In this document: in pieces, positions 25,203-33,725 of the stretch | How positions within the stretch are numbered: position 1 is the stretch's first letter | How the letters are laid out: each line of letters opens with the position of its first letter | From: CAJWPI01 sp964571215 | Lineage (GTDB): Bacteria > Pseudomonadota > Gammaproteobacteria > Magnimaribacterales > Magnimaribacteraceae | NCBI GenBank assembly: GCA_964571215.1 | Contig: CAZMZZ010000013.1 | Coordinates: forward strand, 1-38,162 | Length of the DNA: 38,162 nucleotides | Direction: 5' to 3' | Program-made: the position numbers and the translations under genes | Notes under the pieces: generated by a model | Told to the model about the DNA's origin: nothing | What the model saw: only the letters and a program-made list of their open reading frames with translations | Database searches by the model: none

Positions 25203-26651
25203 ATGAATGCAATAAATTCAGAGTGGGAAGCAGTGATAGGACTAGAAGTTCATGTGCAGTTAGCAACTGAATCAAAAATTTTTTCAGGATCGAGTACAAA
25301 CTTTGGTGCAGAACCTAATACGCAAGCTTGTAATATTGATCTTGGTCTTCCTGGAGTACTTCCTGTATTGAATAAAGAGGTTTTGAATATGGCAATTAAG
25401 TTTGGGCTAGCTACTAAAGCAAGAATAAACACCCCTACAACCTTTGCAAGAAAAAACTATTTTTATCCTGACTTACCTAAAGGTTATCAAATTAGTCAAC
25501 TAGAAAATCCTATAGTAGAAGAAGGTTACTTAGAAATTATTTCCGAACAGGATGGAAACAAACGAATAGGAATTACAAGAGCACATCTAGAAGAAGATGC
25601 TGGCAAATCATTACATGAAGACTTTGAAGGTATGACCGGAATCGATTTAAACAGAGCAGGAACACCACTCTTAGAAATTGTGTCTGAACCAGATCTTAGA
25701 TCTCCATCGGAAGCTGTATCTTATTTAAAATCAATACATTCGATTATTAAATATCTAGAAATCTCTGACGGAAATATGGCAGAAGGCTCTATGCGTTGTG
25801 ATGCAAATGTTTCTGTTAGAAAAAAAGGGGAAGAAGTCTTAGGCACTAGAACCGAGACTAAGAATGTAAACTCTTTCAGATTTGTAGAAAAAGCAATTGA
25901 ATTTGAAATAAAAAGGCAAATAGACCTACTAAAATCAGGTCAAGAAATAACCCAAGAAACTAGGTTGTATGATTCTAATGCTAATATCACTCGTTCAATG
26001 AGATCAAAAGAATTTGCTAATGACTATAGATATTTTCCTGAACCAGATCTTTTACCTGTAGTAATAGAACAAGCTTTTATTGATGGAATAAAAGACTCTA
26101 TGCCAGAACTTCCTCAAGAAAAGAAAAAAAGATTCATGGAAGAGTATGATTTGACTGAATATGAATCAGGAATACTGTCTTCAGATAAAGATCTTGCAAA
26201 TTTTTTTGAAGCACTCGTAAAGACCACTAATAAACCAAAAATCTCTGGAAATTGGGTCATAGGAGAACTGTCTGCTTTTCTTAACAAAGAAAATCTTAAT
26301 ATCACTAATTCAAAGGTAGATGCTAAAAACTTGGGAAATCTCATTTTAAGGATTGAAGATAAAACAATTTCCAACAAAATGGCTAAAGAGGTGTTTGAAG
26401 AAATGTGGAATTCCTCTAAAAGCCCAGATGAAATCATTAGCTCAAAAGGGTTGAAACAGGTAACTGATGAAAAAGAAATCTTAGCCCTCATAGAAAAATC
26501 TATAGAAGAGAACCCCAAGCAAGTAGAGCAATTTAAGTCAGGGAAAGATAAACTTCTTGGATTCTTTGTAGGACAGGTAATGAAAGCTTCCCAAGGAAAA
26601 GCAAATCCTCAACGAGTCAATGAGCTTATCAAGAAAAGATTAGAAGAATAG
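25203..26651 (+). CDS. gatB: Aspartyl/glutamyl-tRNA amidotransferase subunit B
   Basis: GatB activates the misacylated tRNA with ATP and receives ammonia from GatA. The 482-aa protein begins with the family pattern WEAVIGLEVHVQLATESKIFSG, followed by ARKNYFYPDLPKGYQISQ. It then has DLNRAGTPLLEIVSEPD, GSMRCDANVS and the YRYFPEPDL region. The C-terminal YqeY-like helical tail ends in GQVMKASQGKANP, which contacts the tRNA elbow. The last 12 bp overlap the end of the convergent TetR gene. Confidence 0.98.
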   Translation: MNAINSEWEAVIGLEVHVQLATESKIFSGSSTNFGAEPNTQACNIDLGLPGVLPVLNKEVLNMAIKFGLATKARINTPTTFARKNYFYPDLPKGYQISQLENPIVEEGYLEIISEQDGNKRIGITRAHLEEDAGKSLHEDFEGMTGIDLNRAGTPLLEIVSEPDLRSPSEAVSYLKSIHSIIKYLEISDGNMAEGSMRCDANVSVRKKGEEVLGTRTETKNVNSFRFVEKAIEFEIKRQIDLLKSGQEITQETRLYDSNANITRSMRSKEFANDYRYFPEPDLLPVVIEQAFIDGIKDSMPELPQEKKKRFMEEYDLTEYESGILSSDKDLANFFEALVKTTNKPKISGNWVIGELSAFLNKENLNITNSKVDAKNLGNLILRIEDKTISNKMAKEVFEEMWNSSKSPDEIISSKGLKQVTDEKEILALIEKSIEENPKQVEQFKSGKDKLLGFFVGQVMKASQGKANPQRVNELIKKRLEE

Positions 26652-27215
26652 CCTGTCTTGGAGATGCAAATTAATCATATTTTTATAATCTCTTAATATC
26701 TTTTTGCTGTCTGTAGGTTGCGAATGTACGACAAAGTCTACAAACCCATAAAAGGTAAGCAGAACCAGATCTGCTTGTCTATCCAAAACCTCAGGGGTCT
26801 TCCCAGGCCAGCCTCTATTTATTAATTTCAAAAATAATTTTTTTAATCGAACTTTTACTTTTGCTCTGTAGGCCAAACAAGCTGGTACGAAAGAAAATAC
26901 TTCAAATTGAATACGGTCATTTTCTTTTAACGAACTTACTAGAATATCAAAAAAGCTTTCAAATACTTCTTTAAAATCCGCTGGGGTTTTTGCTTTTTTT
27001 ATAAGCTTATTAACCCTAGAAAATTGTTTTTTCCATAAACGTTCTTGTTGAGCTACCAAAACTTCTTCTCTCGAAGAAAAAAACTCAAAAATATCAGTCT
27101 CTTCAACTTCTAGTTCTTTAGCTATGACTGACATATTTATCGACCTCAAGCCTCCTTTAACTAAATCTTTGATAGCTTGATCTATAATCTTCTTTCTAAG
27201 TTTCTTTGAAGTCAC
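26640..27215 (-). CDS. TetR-family transcriptional regulator
   Basis: This 191-aa protein has a TetR-type N-terminal helix-turn-helix (about residues 9-54, with DLVKGGLRSINMSVIAKELEVEETDIFEFFSSREEVL). It has an all-helical ligand domain with no assignable inducer. The start is GTG at 27215-27213 with AAGGA five bases upstream; the SDR stop lies just ahead. It is last in the minus operon after the ligase, hydratase and dehydrogenase, so it probably governs that set, perhaps in response to an acyl-CoA, as many TetR proteins in fatty-acid loci do. That link is inferred only from position. Confidence 0.88.
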   Translation of the reverse strand: MTSKKLRKKIIDQAIKDLVKGGLRSINMSVIAKELEVEETDIFEFFSSREEVLVAQQERLWKKQFSRVNKLIKKAKTPADFKEVFESFFDILVSSLKENDRIQFEVFSFVPACLAYRAKVKVRLKKLFLKLINRGWPGKTPEVLDRQADLVLLTFYGFVDFVVHSQPTDSKKILRDYKNMINLHLQDRLFF

Positions 27216-27222
27216 TGATTCC

Positions 27223-27951
27223 TTAAAGTTGTTGGTCAGTAGGTCTTATTATCATCTCATTCACTGAAGAAGAGTCAGGCTGTTCAACGCAATAACAAAT
27301 TGCTGAAGCTATATCACTCGCCTCAAGGAAGTCGTGATCAAGCATTTTTAACATATTATCTCTAACTGTTTCATCTTTAATACTAAAACCAAGCTCTGTA
27401 GTAACGGCTCCTGGGCTAATTATTGTAACTCTGACCTTGCCTGCTACTTCCTGTCTTAGTCCTTCACTGATAGCTCTTACAGCAAACTTACTTCCTGAAT
27501 AGACTGAAGACATAGCATTAGTCCGATGGCCTGCTACTGAAGAGACATTAATGATATGACCTCGCCCCCTTTCTATCATGTGAGTTAAAACAGCATCTAT
27601 CCCATAAAGAACACCTTTTATATTTATGTCTATAGTTTGTTCCCACTCATCAACTCTTCTCGAAGCAAGCAAAGACAATGGCATAATTCCTGCATTATTA
27701 ACTAAAACATCTATCCTTCCAAAAAGATCTATAGTCGCTTCTGCCATTGCTAAAACATTCTTGTGGTTAGAAACATCTGTTACAAAATACGAACTGTTTT
27801 CTCCTAATTCTTTGGAAATCTTCTTAAGATTATCTTCTCTTCTAGCTGCAAGCATTACCCTGCACCCCCTCTCAACAAGCATTCTTGCTGTAGCCTCACC
27901 GATACCGCTGCTAGCACCAGTAACGATGACTACTTTTTCAGTTTCGCTCAT
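27223..27951 (-). CDS. Short-chain dehydrogenase/reductase
   Basis: This is a classical SDR oxidoreductase of 242 aa. It has the NAD(P)-binding TGASSGIG (11-18) and NNAG near 89. The catalytic set is Ser in NVSSVAG, with Tyr and Lys in VYSGSK, followed by SPGAVTTELG. An Arg-Arg pair after the second strand (AARRED) hints at NADPH preference. The substrate cannot be read from sequence. It closely resembles the YdfG/CsgA-like SDRs that oxidise or reduce small hydroxy or keto compounds. It sits 7 bp before the TetR gene and 10 bp after the MaoC gene, so it is co-transcribed with acyl-CoA genes. Confidence 0.9.
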   Translation of the reverse strand: MSETEKVVIVTGASSGIGEATARMLVERGCRVMLAARREDNLKKISKELGENSSYFVTDVSNHKNVLAMAEATIDLFGRIDVLVNNAGIMPLSLLASRRVDEWEQTIDINIKGVLYGIDAVLTHMIERGRGHIINVSSVAGHRTNAMSSVYSGSKFAVRAISEGLRQEVAGKVRVTIISPGAVTTELGFSIKDETVRDNMLKMLDHDFLEASDIASAICYCVEQPDSSSVNEMIIRPTDQQL

Positions 27952-27961
27952 TCCTAGTCTT

Positions 27962-28417
27962 TTAAGTGATAAACAGAGTTAAACTTTCAGCAACATAAGC
28001 AGGTTTATCAACGCCTTCTATTTCCATTACTGCTTCAGATTTTAAGAGCCATTGACCAGGGTTTTTTTCTGTTACATCTTTTAAAGTGCTTCTTACCCTT
28101 ACCTTAGAACCTGAAGGAACAGGATTAATAAAACGGACTTTATCTAATCCATAATTAATTCCTGCTTTAACATTTTCAGGAGATAAACCTCCTGACTGAG
28201 AAGCTAGATGTGGAAGTAAAGATAGTGATAGAAAACCGTGAGCAATAGTTGAACCAAAAAGAGGCTTTGCAGCTTCTTCATCAATATGTATAAATTGATG
28301 ATCTTCTGTAACATCAGCAAATTGGTTTATTCTTTCTTGATCTACTACAAACCAATCAGATACCCCCAACTCTTTTCCAATATAATCTTTCATGTTTTCC
28401 GCAGGTACTACTTGCAT
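27962..28417 (-). CDS. MaoC-type (R)-specific enoyl-CoA hydratase
   Basis: This 151-aa single hot-dog protein carries the hydratase-2 pattern TEDHQFIHID (Asp39 and His44 as the expected catalytic pair), then FGSTIAHGFLSLSLLPHL, like NodN/PhaJ proteins. Such enzymes add water to trans-2-enoyl-CoA to give (R)-3-hydroxyacyl-CoA. A strong AAGGAG precedes the ATG, 17 bp after the ligase gene. With the ligase and SDR next to it, a short acyl-CoA route (activate, hydrate, oxidise) is plausible. No acyl-CoA dehydrogenase is present here. Confidence 0.9.
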   Translation of the reverse strand: MQVVPAENMKDYIGKELGVSDWFVVDQERINQFADVTEDHQFIHIDEEAAKPLFGSTIAHGFLSLSLLPHLASQSGGLSPENVKAGINYGLDKVRFINPVPSGSKVRVRSTLKDVTEKNPGQWLLKSEAVMEIEGVDKPAYVAESLTLFIT

Positions 28418-28434
28418 TTTTTTCTCCTTATTTT

Positions 28435-30054
28435 TTATTTTATCAAAAATTCCTTATATTCTTCTCTAAGATCTGTTTTTAAAAGTTTTCCTGTTGCCGT
28501 ATGAGGAAGTTCGTTTACGAAAACTACATCGTCTGGCAACCAGAATTTAGCAACTTTATCTTTAAGATAATCCAGTATATCTTCTTTAGAAGTTTCTTGG
28601 TCTTCTACCTTAACAACTAACAGAATAGGTCGTTCATCCCATTTTCTATGCAAAACCCCAATGACGCAAGCCTCTGCCACCGCAGGATGCCCTACTGCAG
28701 CATTTTCTAGATCTATAGAGCTTATCCACTCTCCTCCTGATTTAATAACATCTTTACTTCTATCAACAATTTCCATACGTCCATCTTCTGAAATTTTCGC
28801 AACATCTCCCGTATCAAACCAACCTCTTTCATCGAGTGCAGTTTCGTTGCTTTTAAAATATTTCTCCACTATTGCTGGACCTCTTACTAAAAGTCTTCCA
28901 AAAGCCTTTCCATCTCTTGGTAAATCTTTTCCTTCTTCATCTACTATAGTCATTTCCACTCCGTAAAAAGCTTTGCCTTGTTTTTGCTGTAAGTCATAAC
29001 GCTTTTCTAGATCCATTCCTTCCATATCAGAAGTTTTTACAGTTGTAGTGCCTAATGGACTCATTTCCGTCATCCCCCAACCGTGTACAAGAAAGACATT
29101 ATGTTTTTCCTCAAACTCTTGAATCATTGCCCTTGGGGCAGCAGAACCACCCACCAAAGCTACTTCTACTGATTCTAGGGTTTGGTTGCTCTCTCGAAGA
29201 AATTGAAGTAAACCAAGCCAAACTGTTGGAACGCCCATTAAGAGTTGGGGTTTCTCGGATTCTATTAATTCATAGAGAGATGCACCATCCATAGCAGGTC
29301 CAGGCAGAACTAACTTGGCACCAAACATAGCTGCAGCATATGGAATTCCCCATGCATTTACATGAAACATTGGAACAACAGGCAAGATCACACTCGAACT
29401 TGATACACTCATAGAATTACCTGAACTAGCAATCCACGTGTGTAATATCGTGGAACGATGAGAATATAATACGCCTTTCGGATTACCAGTAGTGCCTGAG
29501 GTATAACATAAGCTTGAAGCGGTATTTTCATCCATCTCTGGCCAAACAAAATCTTCAGATTCAGCTTCTAATAATTCTTCATAACAAAGAACATTTTCTA
29601 AAGAAGTTTCTGGCATATGCTCTTTATCTGTAAGAATAATTACACCTTTTACAGATGTTAAATTCTCTATTAGTGACTCAACTAGCCCTACAAAAGATAG
29701 ATCTACAAATAGATATTTGTCTTCTGCATGATTAATAATATAAGTCATTTGTTCGGGAAAAAGTCTGGGGTTTATTGTATTAACAACCGAACCTATACCC
29801 GATACACCAAAATACAGCTCAAAATGCCTAAATGTATTCCAGGCTAGAGTACCAACACAATCTCCTTCTTTAATATCTAACCTTTTTAAAGCGTTTGCTA
29901 ATTTACGTGATCTTTTCGCAGCATCGCTAAGGGTATACTTATGTATAGGACCTTCGACTGTTCGAGAAACTAGTTCTGTGTCTGCATGATATTTTTCAGC
30001 ATGCTCTATTAAACCAGATATCAACAACTGGCTATTAATCATATTTCCTAACAT
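28435..30054 (-). CDS. Acyl-CoA ligase, DmdB/medium-chain fatty-acid type
   Basis: This adenylate-forming ligase activates a carboxylic acid as acyl-AMP and then acyl-CoA. The 539-aa protein has the P-loop YTSGTTGNPKG (about 189-199), followed by VLYSHRS, PMFHVNAWG, GWGMTEMSP, WFDTGDVA, DRSKDVIKSGGEW and the catalytic-lysine end TATGKLLK. The N-terminus MLGNM, LLISGLIEHA and NTINPRLFPEQ closely resembles DmdB, which makes 3-methylthiopropionyl-CoA in DMSP breakdown. The same family also takes medium-chain fatty acids, so the substrate is open. The homology of MLGNM supports the ATG at 30054, two bases after the GH84 stop. Confidence 0.9.
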   Translation of the reverse strand: MLGNMINSQLLISGLIEHAEKYHADTELVSRTVEGPIHKYTLSDAAKRSRKLANALKRLDIKEGDCVGTLAWNTFRHFELYFGVSGIGSVVNTINPRLFPEQMTYIINHAEDKYLFVDLSFVGLVESLIENLTSVKGVIILTDKEHMPETSLENVLCYEELLEAESEDFVWPEMDENTASSLCYTSGTTGNPKGVLYSHRSTILHTWIASSGNSMSVSSSSVILPVVPMFHVNAWGIPYAAAMFGAKLVLPGPAMDGASLYELIESEKPQLLMGVPTVWLGLLQFLRESNQTLESVEVALVGGSAAPRAMIQEFEEKHNVFLVHGWGMTEMSPLGTTTVKTSDMEGMDLEKRYDLQQKQGKAFYGVEMTIVDEEGKDLPRDGKAFGRLLVRGPAIVEKYFKSNETALDERGWFDTGDVAKISEDGRMEIVDRSKDVIKSGGEWISSIDLENAAVGHPAVAEACVIGVLHRKWDERPILLVVKVEDQETSKEDILDYLKDKVAKFWLPDDVVFVNELPHTATGKLLKTDLREEYKEFLIK

Positions 30055-30056
30055 TT

Positions 30057-31187
30057 TTATTTATCCTTTTTTTGATTTAGTATTTTATTCAACGGATCAG
30101 AATATCTTTGAGCAGCCCAGCCTTCAAGTGACTTTTGTTTTCCTTTCATCTTACTCTTATTTTTAAATTGAATATCATTAAAAAAAGACCATAGGAATGG
30201 AGCCCACTCTAATTGCAAAGAACTCTTCCAATCTATACATAAAGCCTTGGCTACTTCTGCAACATCGTCTAGTAACTTATATTGATTTTCAGAAATTTCT
30301 TTAGTAAATGGACTAGAAAAAAAAGGGAGAACACGTAAAAAGATTTCAGGTACTTGAAATTCCTTTAAAAGTTCTTCTGTACTATAACGTTGTGTCATCT
30401 GTTTAAAGATAAGAGAATCTGTAAGAGGCAGTCCAGTCGGATTAATACCACAACCTATAGCGCTTTCTTCAGTAAAAGATCTCCCAAGATAAGGTCCTAC
30501 AAAGAATCTAGTTGGACAGTAATCATTTGCATAATAATTATCCCAAACCAATATTGGATTGGATAATACTTTGCTTAAATCTTCCAAATCAGAATTTGAA
30601 ATCTCTTCACTAACAACTTCTTTTCCTGTCCAAAGAACTGGTATTGTAGAGGGGATATTAAGCGATAAACCTTTTAAATATTCTGATTCTTGAAGACTAC
30701 CCTTCGCAAACTTATTGCAATAAACACTAGGACAAATTAAAAGAGAATTGGGTTCATCATTCTTCAAGTAATTCCTGACTTGAAGAATTAAATTTCCATG
30801 CAGCTCTCCTAGAGCAGCATCTTTTACTAACTCTATATCATCAAAAAAAATAGCAAAATTTTTAAAACCTATTTCTTGAAATTGATCTAGCTTCTTAAAA
30901 AGAGCTTCTGCGAATGCAGAAGATTTTTTTTCATAGGTTAGTCCAGGAGATAATGAAATATAAGGCTTTATATTGTTCGTAATAGCTGATTCTATGAAAA
31001 TTTTAAATTCATTTTCTTCCTCTTGGGAATACAAATCCATCCAATTCAGCCTATGAAGAGGATCTTCTTTAGGACCGTATATATAGAAATCTGCTTTTGC
31101 CTCCCCCAAAGCTTTGATCAGCCCTACTCTTTCTTTCCAACTGAGTAAACGACCATAATAGCCTTCTATATATCCTTTTAATAACAT
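30057..31187 (-). CDS. GH84-type beta-N-acetylglucosaminidase (O-GlcNAcase-like)
   Basis: GH84 enzymes remove beta-linked N-acetylglucosamine by substrate-assisted catalysis. The 376-aa protein shows the family start GYIEGYYGRLLSW (5-17) and then YIYGPKEDPLHR. SLSPGL follows, with the catalytic Asp pair in FFDDIE (Asp116, Asp117), and then WDNYYANDYCPTR with GPYLGRS (about 215-236). No signal peptide or membrane segment is seen, so it should act in the cytoplasm, unlike many secreted GH84 hyaluronidases or glucosaminidases. It leads the accessory minus operon, 51 bp after prmC; a weak promoter (TTGTAG, 17 bp, GATAAA) lies in that gap. The natural substrate is unknown: recycled wall sugars or a glycosylated protein are possible. 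Confidence 0.88.
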   Translation of the reverse strand: MLLKGYIEGYYGRLLSWKERVGLIKALGEAKADFYIYGPKEDPLHRLNWMDLYSQEEENEFKIFIESAITNNIKPYISLSPGLTYEKKSSAFAEALFKKLDQFQEIGFKNFAIFFDDIELVKDAALGELHGNLILQVRNYLKNDEPNSLLICPSVYCNKFAKGSLQESEYLKGLSLNIPSTIPVLWTGKEVVSEEISNSDLEDLSKVLSNPILVWDNYYANDYCPTRFFVGPYLGRSFTEESAIGCGINPTGLPLTDSLIFKQMTQRYSTEELLKEFQVPEIFLRVLPFFSSPFTKEISENQYKLLDDVAEVAKALCIDWKSSLQLEWAPFLWSFFNDIQFKNKSKMKGKQKSLEGWAAQRYSDPLNKILNQKKDK

Positions 31188-31238
31188 TCTTTTGTTTTAT
31201 TTATCATTGCCTAGGTTATGTCCTACAAACGAATACAC

Positions 31239-32078
31239 TTAAGCCTTAAAAGCCATTGTAACCCTTACATCTCCGTTAAAGTCTTTTAAAGATTTAACTT
31301 GGGTGTATCCAGATACCAAGAATTGCTCTTTTATAGAATCCTCTTGTGAGGGGGCATGTTCTAAAAAAATCCTTCCCCCTGGCTTTAAATAAGAGAAGCC
31401 ATTAATACAAATTTCCGTTAAATCTTTCAACCCTGTTTTTCCTGATACCAAAGCTAATGCGGGTTCAAATCTAAGACCATCATCTTTCAATCTTTTATCT
31501 GAAGATCTCACGTAAGGAGGGTTAGAGACAATAAGATCAAAACTTTCTTTTTTAAAGGCTTTAAACCAATTGCTTTGTATAAGAAAAACCTTCCTTTTGA
31601 GAATATCTTTGTTATCTTTTGCAACCTTAAGAGCCTGAAAAGATATATCTGTTGCATAGATTTCCCATTTTTTTCTGGAGTTAGCAAGCGATAAGGCTAA
31701 TGCACCACTTCCTGTTCCTAAATCCAATACTCTCTTATGTTCTTGATTGTATAAGTCTAAAACAACTGCTGTTATCGTTTCCGTTTCAGGTCTTGGAACT
31801 AGCACGTGTTTATTTACCTTGAGATTTATATCCCAAAACCCTTTTTCTCCTAAGATATAAGCTAGAGGCTCTCCTAACTCCCTTCTGTCTATCATGGAAC
31901 AAATCGACTCTTTTTGATCTTCTGAAATAGAGGAAAGATCTGCATAAAGTTTTGCCTTACTTAATGCGAGTGTGGAGCAAACCATTGCTTCAATGTCTAG
32001 TTTATTAGTAAAACAAGTATCTTGAAGAGAAGATGATTTTCTCTTTACAAAATCTAAAGCTGATTCCGTTTCCATCAT
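31239..32078 (-). CDS. prmC: PrmC, release factor glutamine methyltransferase
   Basis: PrmC methylates the glutamine of the GGQ motif in release factors 1 and 2, raising termination speed. The 279-aa product has an N-terminal helical domain, PLAYILGEKGFW, VPRPETE, the SAM motif DLGTGSGALALSLA (119-132) and the substrate-binding NPPY (186-189). Two consecutive ATG codons at the start overlap the prfA stop, which ties its translation to its substrate gene. The order prfA-prmC is universal in gammaproteobacteria. Confidence 0.97.
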   Translation of the reverse strand: MMETESALDFVKRKSSSLQDTCFTNKLDIEAMVCSTLALSKAKLYADLSSISEDQKESICSMIDRRELGEPLAYILGEKGFWDINLKVNKHVLVPRPETETITAVVLDLYNQEHKRVLDLGTGSGALALSLANSRKKWEIYATDISFQALKVAKDNKDILKRKVFLIQSNWFKAFKKESFDLIVSNPPYVRSSDKRLKDDGLRFEPALALVSGKTGLKDLTEICINGFSYLKPGGRIFLEHAPSQEDSIKEQFLVSGYTQVKSLKDFNGDVRVTMAFKA

Positions 32079-33160
32079 GATTTCTCTAAATTAGCTAGTT
32101 CTCTTGCTTGATTTTCTTCCAATAAAGCCGTTGTCATAGCTTTAATATCACCATCTAGAAAGTCTACTAAATTGTGTAATGACATTTCTATCCTGTGATC
32201 AGTAATTCTGTTTTGAGGAAAATTATAAGTTCTGATCTTCTCTGATCTATCTCCTGTGCCTACCATAACCTTTCTGTTCTCAGCTTCTTCTGCTTTTTTC
32301 TTTTCTTCTTCAGTGTCCATCAATTTTGATTGCAAAAGTGACATAGCTTTTTCTTTATTCTTATGTTGAGATCTACCATCTTGACATTCCACAACTATTC
32401 CAGTGGGTAAGTGGGTCAGACGTACAGCAGAATCGGTTTTATTTACGTGTTGCCCACCAGCCCCAGAAGCTCTAAAAGTGTCGATTCTTAAATCATTTTT
32501 ATCTATTTCTATTTCCCCTAAAGATTCCATCTCAGGAAGGACAGCAACAGAACAAGCAGAGGTATGCACCCTACCCTGAGATTCTGTCTCTGGTACCCTT
32601 TGAACCCTATGAACTCCTGCTTCAAACTTTAATTGTTTATAGACTTCTTTGCCCTGAATGCCTGCAACCAATTCCTTATAACCCCCATGATCACCTTCTC
32701 TTAGGCTAATGACATTTATTTTCCAATTGTTTCTTTCTGCTAATCTTGAGTACATCCTAAATAAATCTCCAGCAAATAAAGCTGCTTCGTCTCCACCAGT
32801 TCCTGCACGAATCTCTAGGAAAACATTTTTAGAATCATCTGGGTCTTGAGGAAGCAGAAGACCTTTAAGTTGCAATTCTAAAGCGTCTACTTCAGCTTTA
32901 AGATCTTTTAATTCTGAAACTGCTAAATCCCTTATCTCAGTATCTTTATCCTCCGTTAATTTAGAAGTATCTTCTATGTTTTTCTGAACTTCTAAAAGTT
33001 TTTGATAAGAATTAACAACCGGAGTGAGATCAGAATACTCTTTTGAAAGAGCAATATAGTTCTCCTGATCGTTGATTATGTCAGGTTTACTCAGAAGCTC
33101 TTCTATTTCATAGAATCTATCGGACACTTCTGATAACTTATTTAATATACTCTCTAACAT
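32075..33160 (-). CDS. prfA: Peptide chain release factor 1
   Basis: RF1 reads UAA and UAG stop codons and triggers peptide release. The 361-aa protein has the stop-recognition tripeptide in the PxT form (PET, 190-192, within RVPETESQGRVHTS). The catalytic GGQ is at 235-237 (SGAGGQHVNKTDSAVRLTH), and QDGRSQHKNK follows. It heads a minus operon and diverges from lolB across 34 bp. hemA, which lies between lolB and prfA in E. coli, is not here. Confidence 0.98.
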   Translation of the reverse strand: MLESILNKLSEVSDRFYEIEELLSKPDIINDQENYIALSKEYSDLTPVVNSYQKLLEVQKNIEDTSKLTEDKDTEIRDLAVSELKDLKAEVDALELQLKGLLLPQDPDDSKNVFLEIRAGTGGDEAALFAGDLFRMYSRLAERNNWKINVISLREGDHGGYKELVAGIQGKEVYKQLKFEAGVHRVQRVPETESQGRVHTSACSVAVLPEMESLGEIEIDKNDLRIDTFRASGAGGQHVNKTDSAVRLTHLPTGIVVECQDGRSQHKNKEKAMSLLQSKLMDTEEEKKKAEEAENRKVMVGTGDRSEKIRTYNFPQNRITDHRIEMSLHNLVDFLDGDIKAMTTALLEENQARELANLEKS

Positions 33161-33182
33161 CTTTAAAGGATTTATTAAGACT

Positions 33183-33188
33183 TATAAT
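33183..33188 (+). promoter_or_regulatory. -10 box giving a predicted leaderless lolB transcript
   Basis: A perfect TATAAT at 33183-33188 lies exactly six bases before the lolB ATG. Counting the hexamer as -12 to -7 puts +1 on the A of the start codon (33195). No Shine-Dalgarno fits in the spacer AGCCCC. The -35 region is poor (TCTTTA at 33160-33165). Confidence 0.55.
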
Positions 33189-33194
33189 AGCCCC

Positions 33195-33725
33195 ATGTAC
33201 AATTATCGTTTAACTCTCAAATTAACTTTTTTTCTTTTCCTTAGTCTTCTTATTTTCTCAAGTTGTTCTAGTAAACTGGTTAATATTAAACCTTCCGAAC
33301 CTAAAATTATCAATTTAGAAAAGAATTTTATAATAGAAGGCAAATTTCAGATCCAAATTAGTTCTTTAAAAGAAAAAGGAAACTTCATTTTAGCTAATAA
33401 AAACAATCTATTAAATATTAGACTGCGTCATAGCCCTTTCCTCCCCGAGAAAGTTTTATTCTTTAATTTAAACGATGAAATTAATTTAAACGAATTAATT
33501 AAAGAGATATCCATCACACAAGAAAATACTGCAACCCTAAGTGTTCAAGATTTACTTAATGCAATTTTTGGGGAGAAGCCTATAGTAGCTAATAGTAAAT
33601 GGAACATTGCTTATCCTGAAGGCAGAAAGATAATCAGTGGTTTCAACATACCTTCTAGAATTACTCTTCAAAATGGAGAGACCAATGTCCTCATACTGGT
33701 CAAGCAAGTTAATGAAAGAAATTAA
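33195..33725 (+). CDS. lolB: LolB-like outer membrane lipoprotein receptor
   Basis: LolB takes lipoproteins from LolA and inserts them in the outer membrane. The 176-aa protein has a lipoprotein signal with lipobox FSSC (Cys24). It then has NFIIEGKFQIQI and a C-terminal stretch WNIAYPEGRKIISGFNIPSRITLQNG that fits the LolB ending (LP-x-R-LTLQ-x-G). It is shorter than E. coli LolB (207) and diverged in the middle. The position in front of ispE supports the call. ATG 33195 is the only start that keeps the signal peptide. Confidence 0.82.
   Translation: MYNYRLTLKLTFFLFLSLLIFSSCSSKLVNIKPSEPKIINLEKNFIIEGKFQIQISSLKEKGNFILANKNNLLNIRLRHSPFLPEKVLFFNLNDEINLNELIKEISITQENTATLSVQDLLNAIFGEKPIVANSKWNIAYPEGRKIISGFNIPSRITLQNGETNVLILVKQVNERN

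Noticed and set aside
28435..30054. Acyl-CoA ligase as recent horizontal acquisition because of higher G+C (45-48% in two hand-counted lines)
   Set aside because: Conserved native genes such as mreB reach the same value in a hand-counted line, so composition alone does not support transfer.
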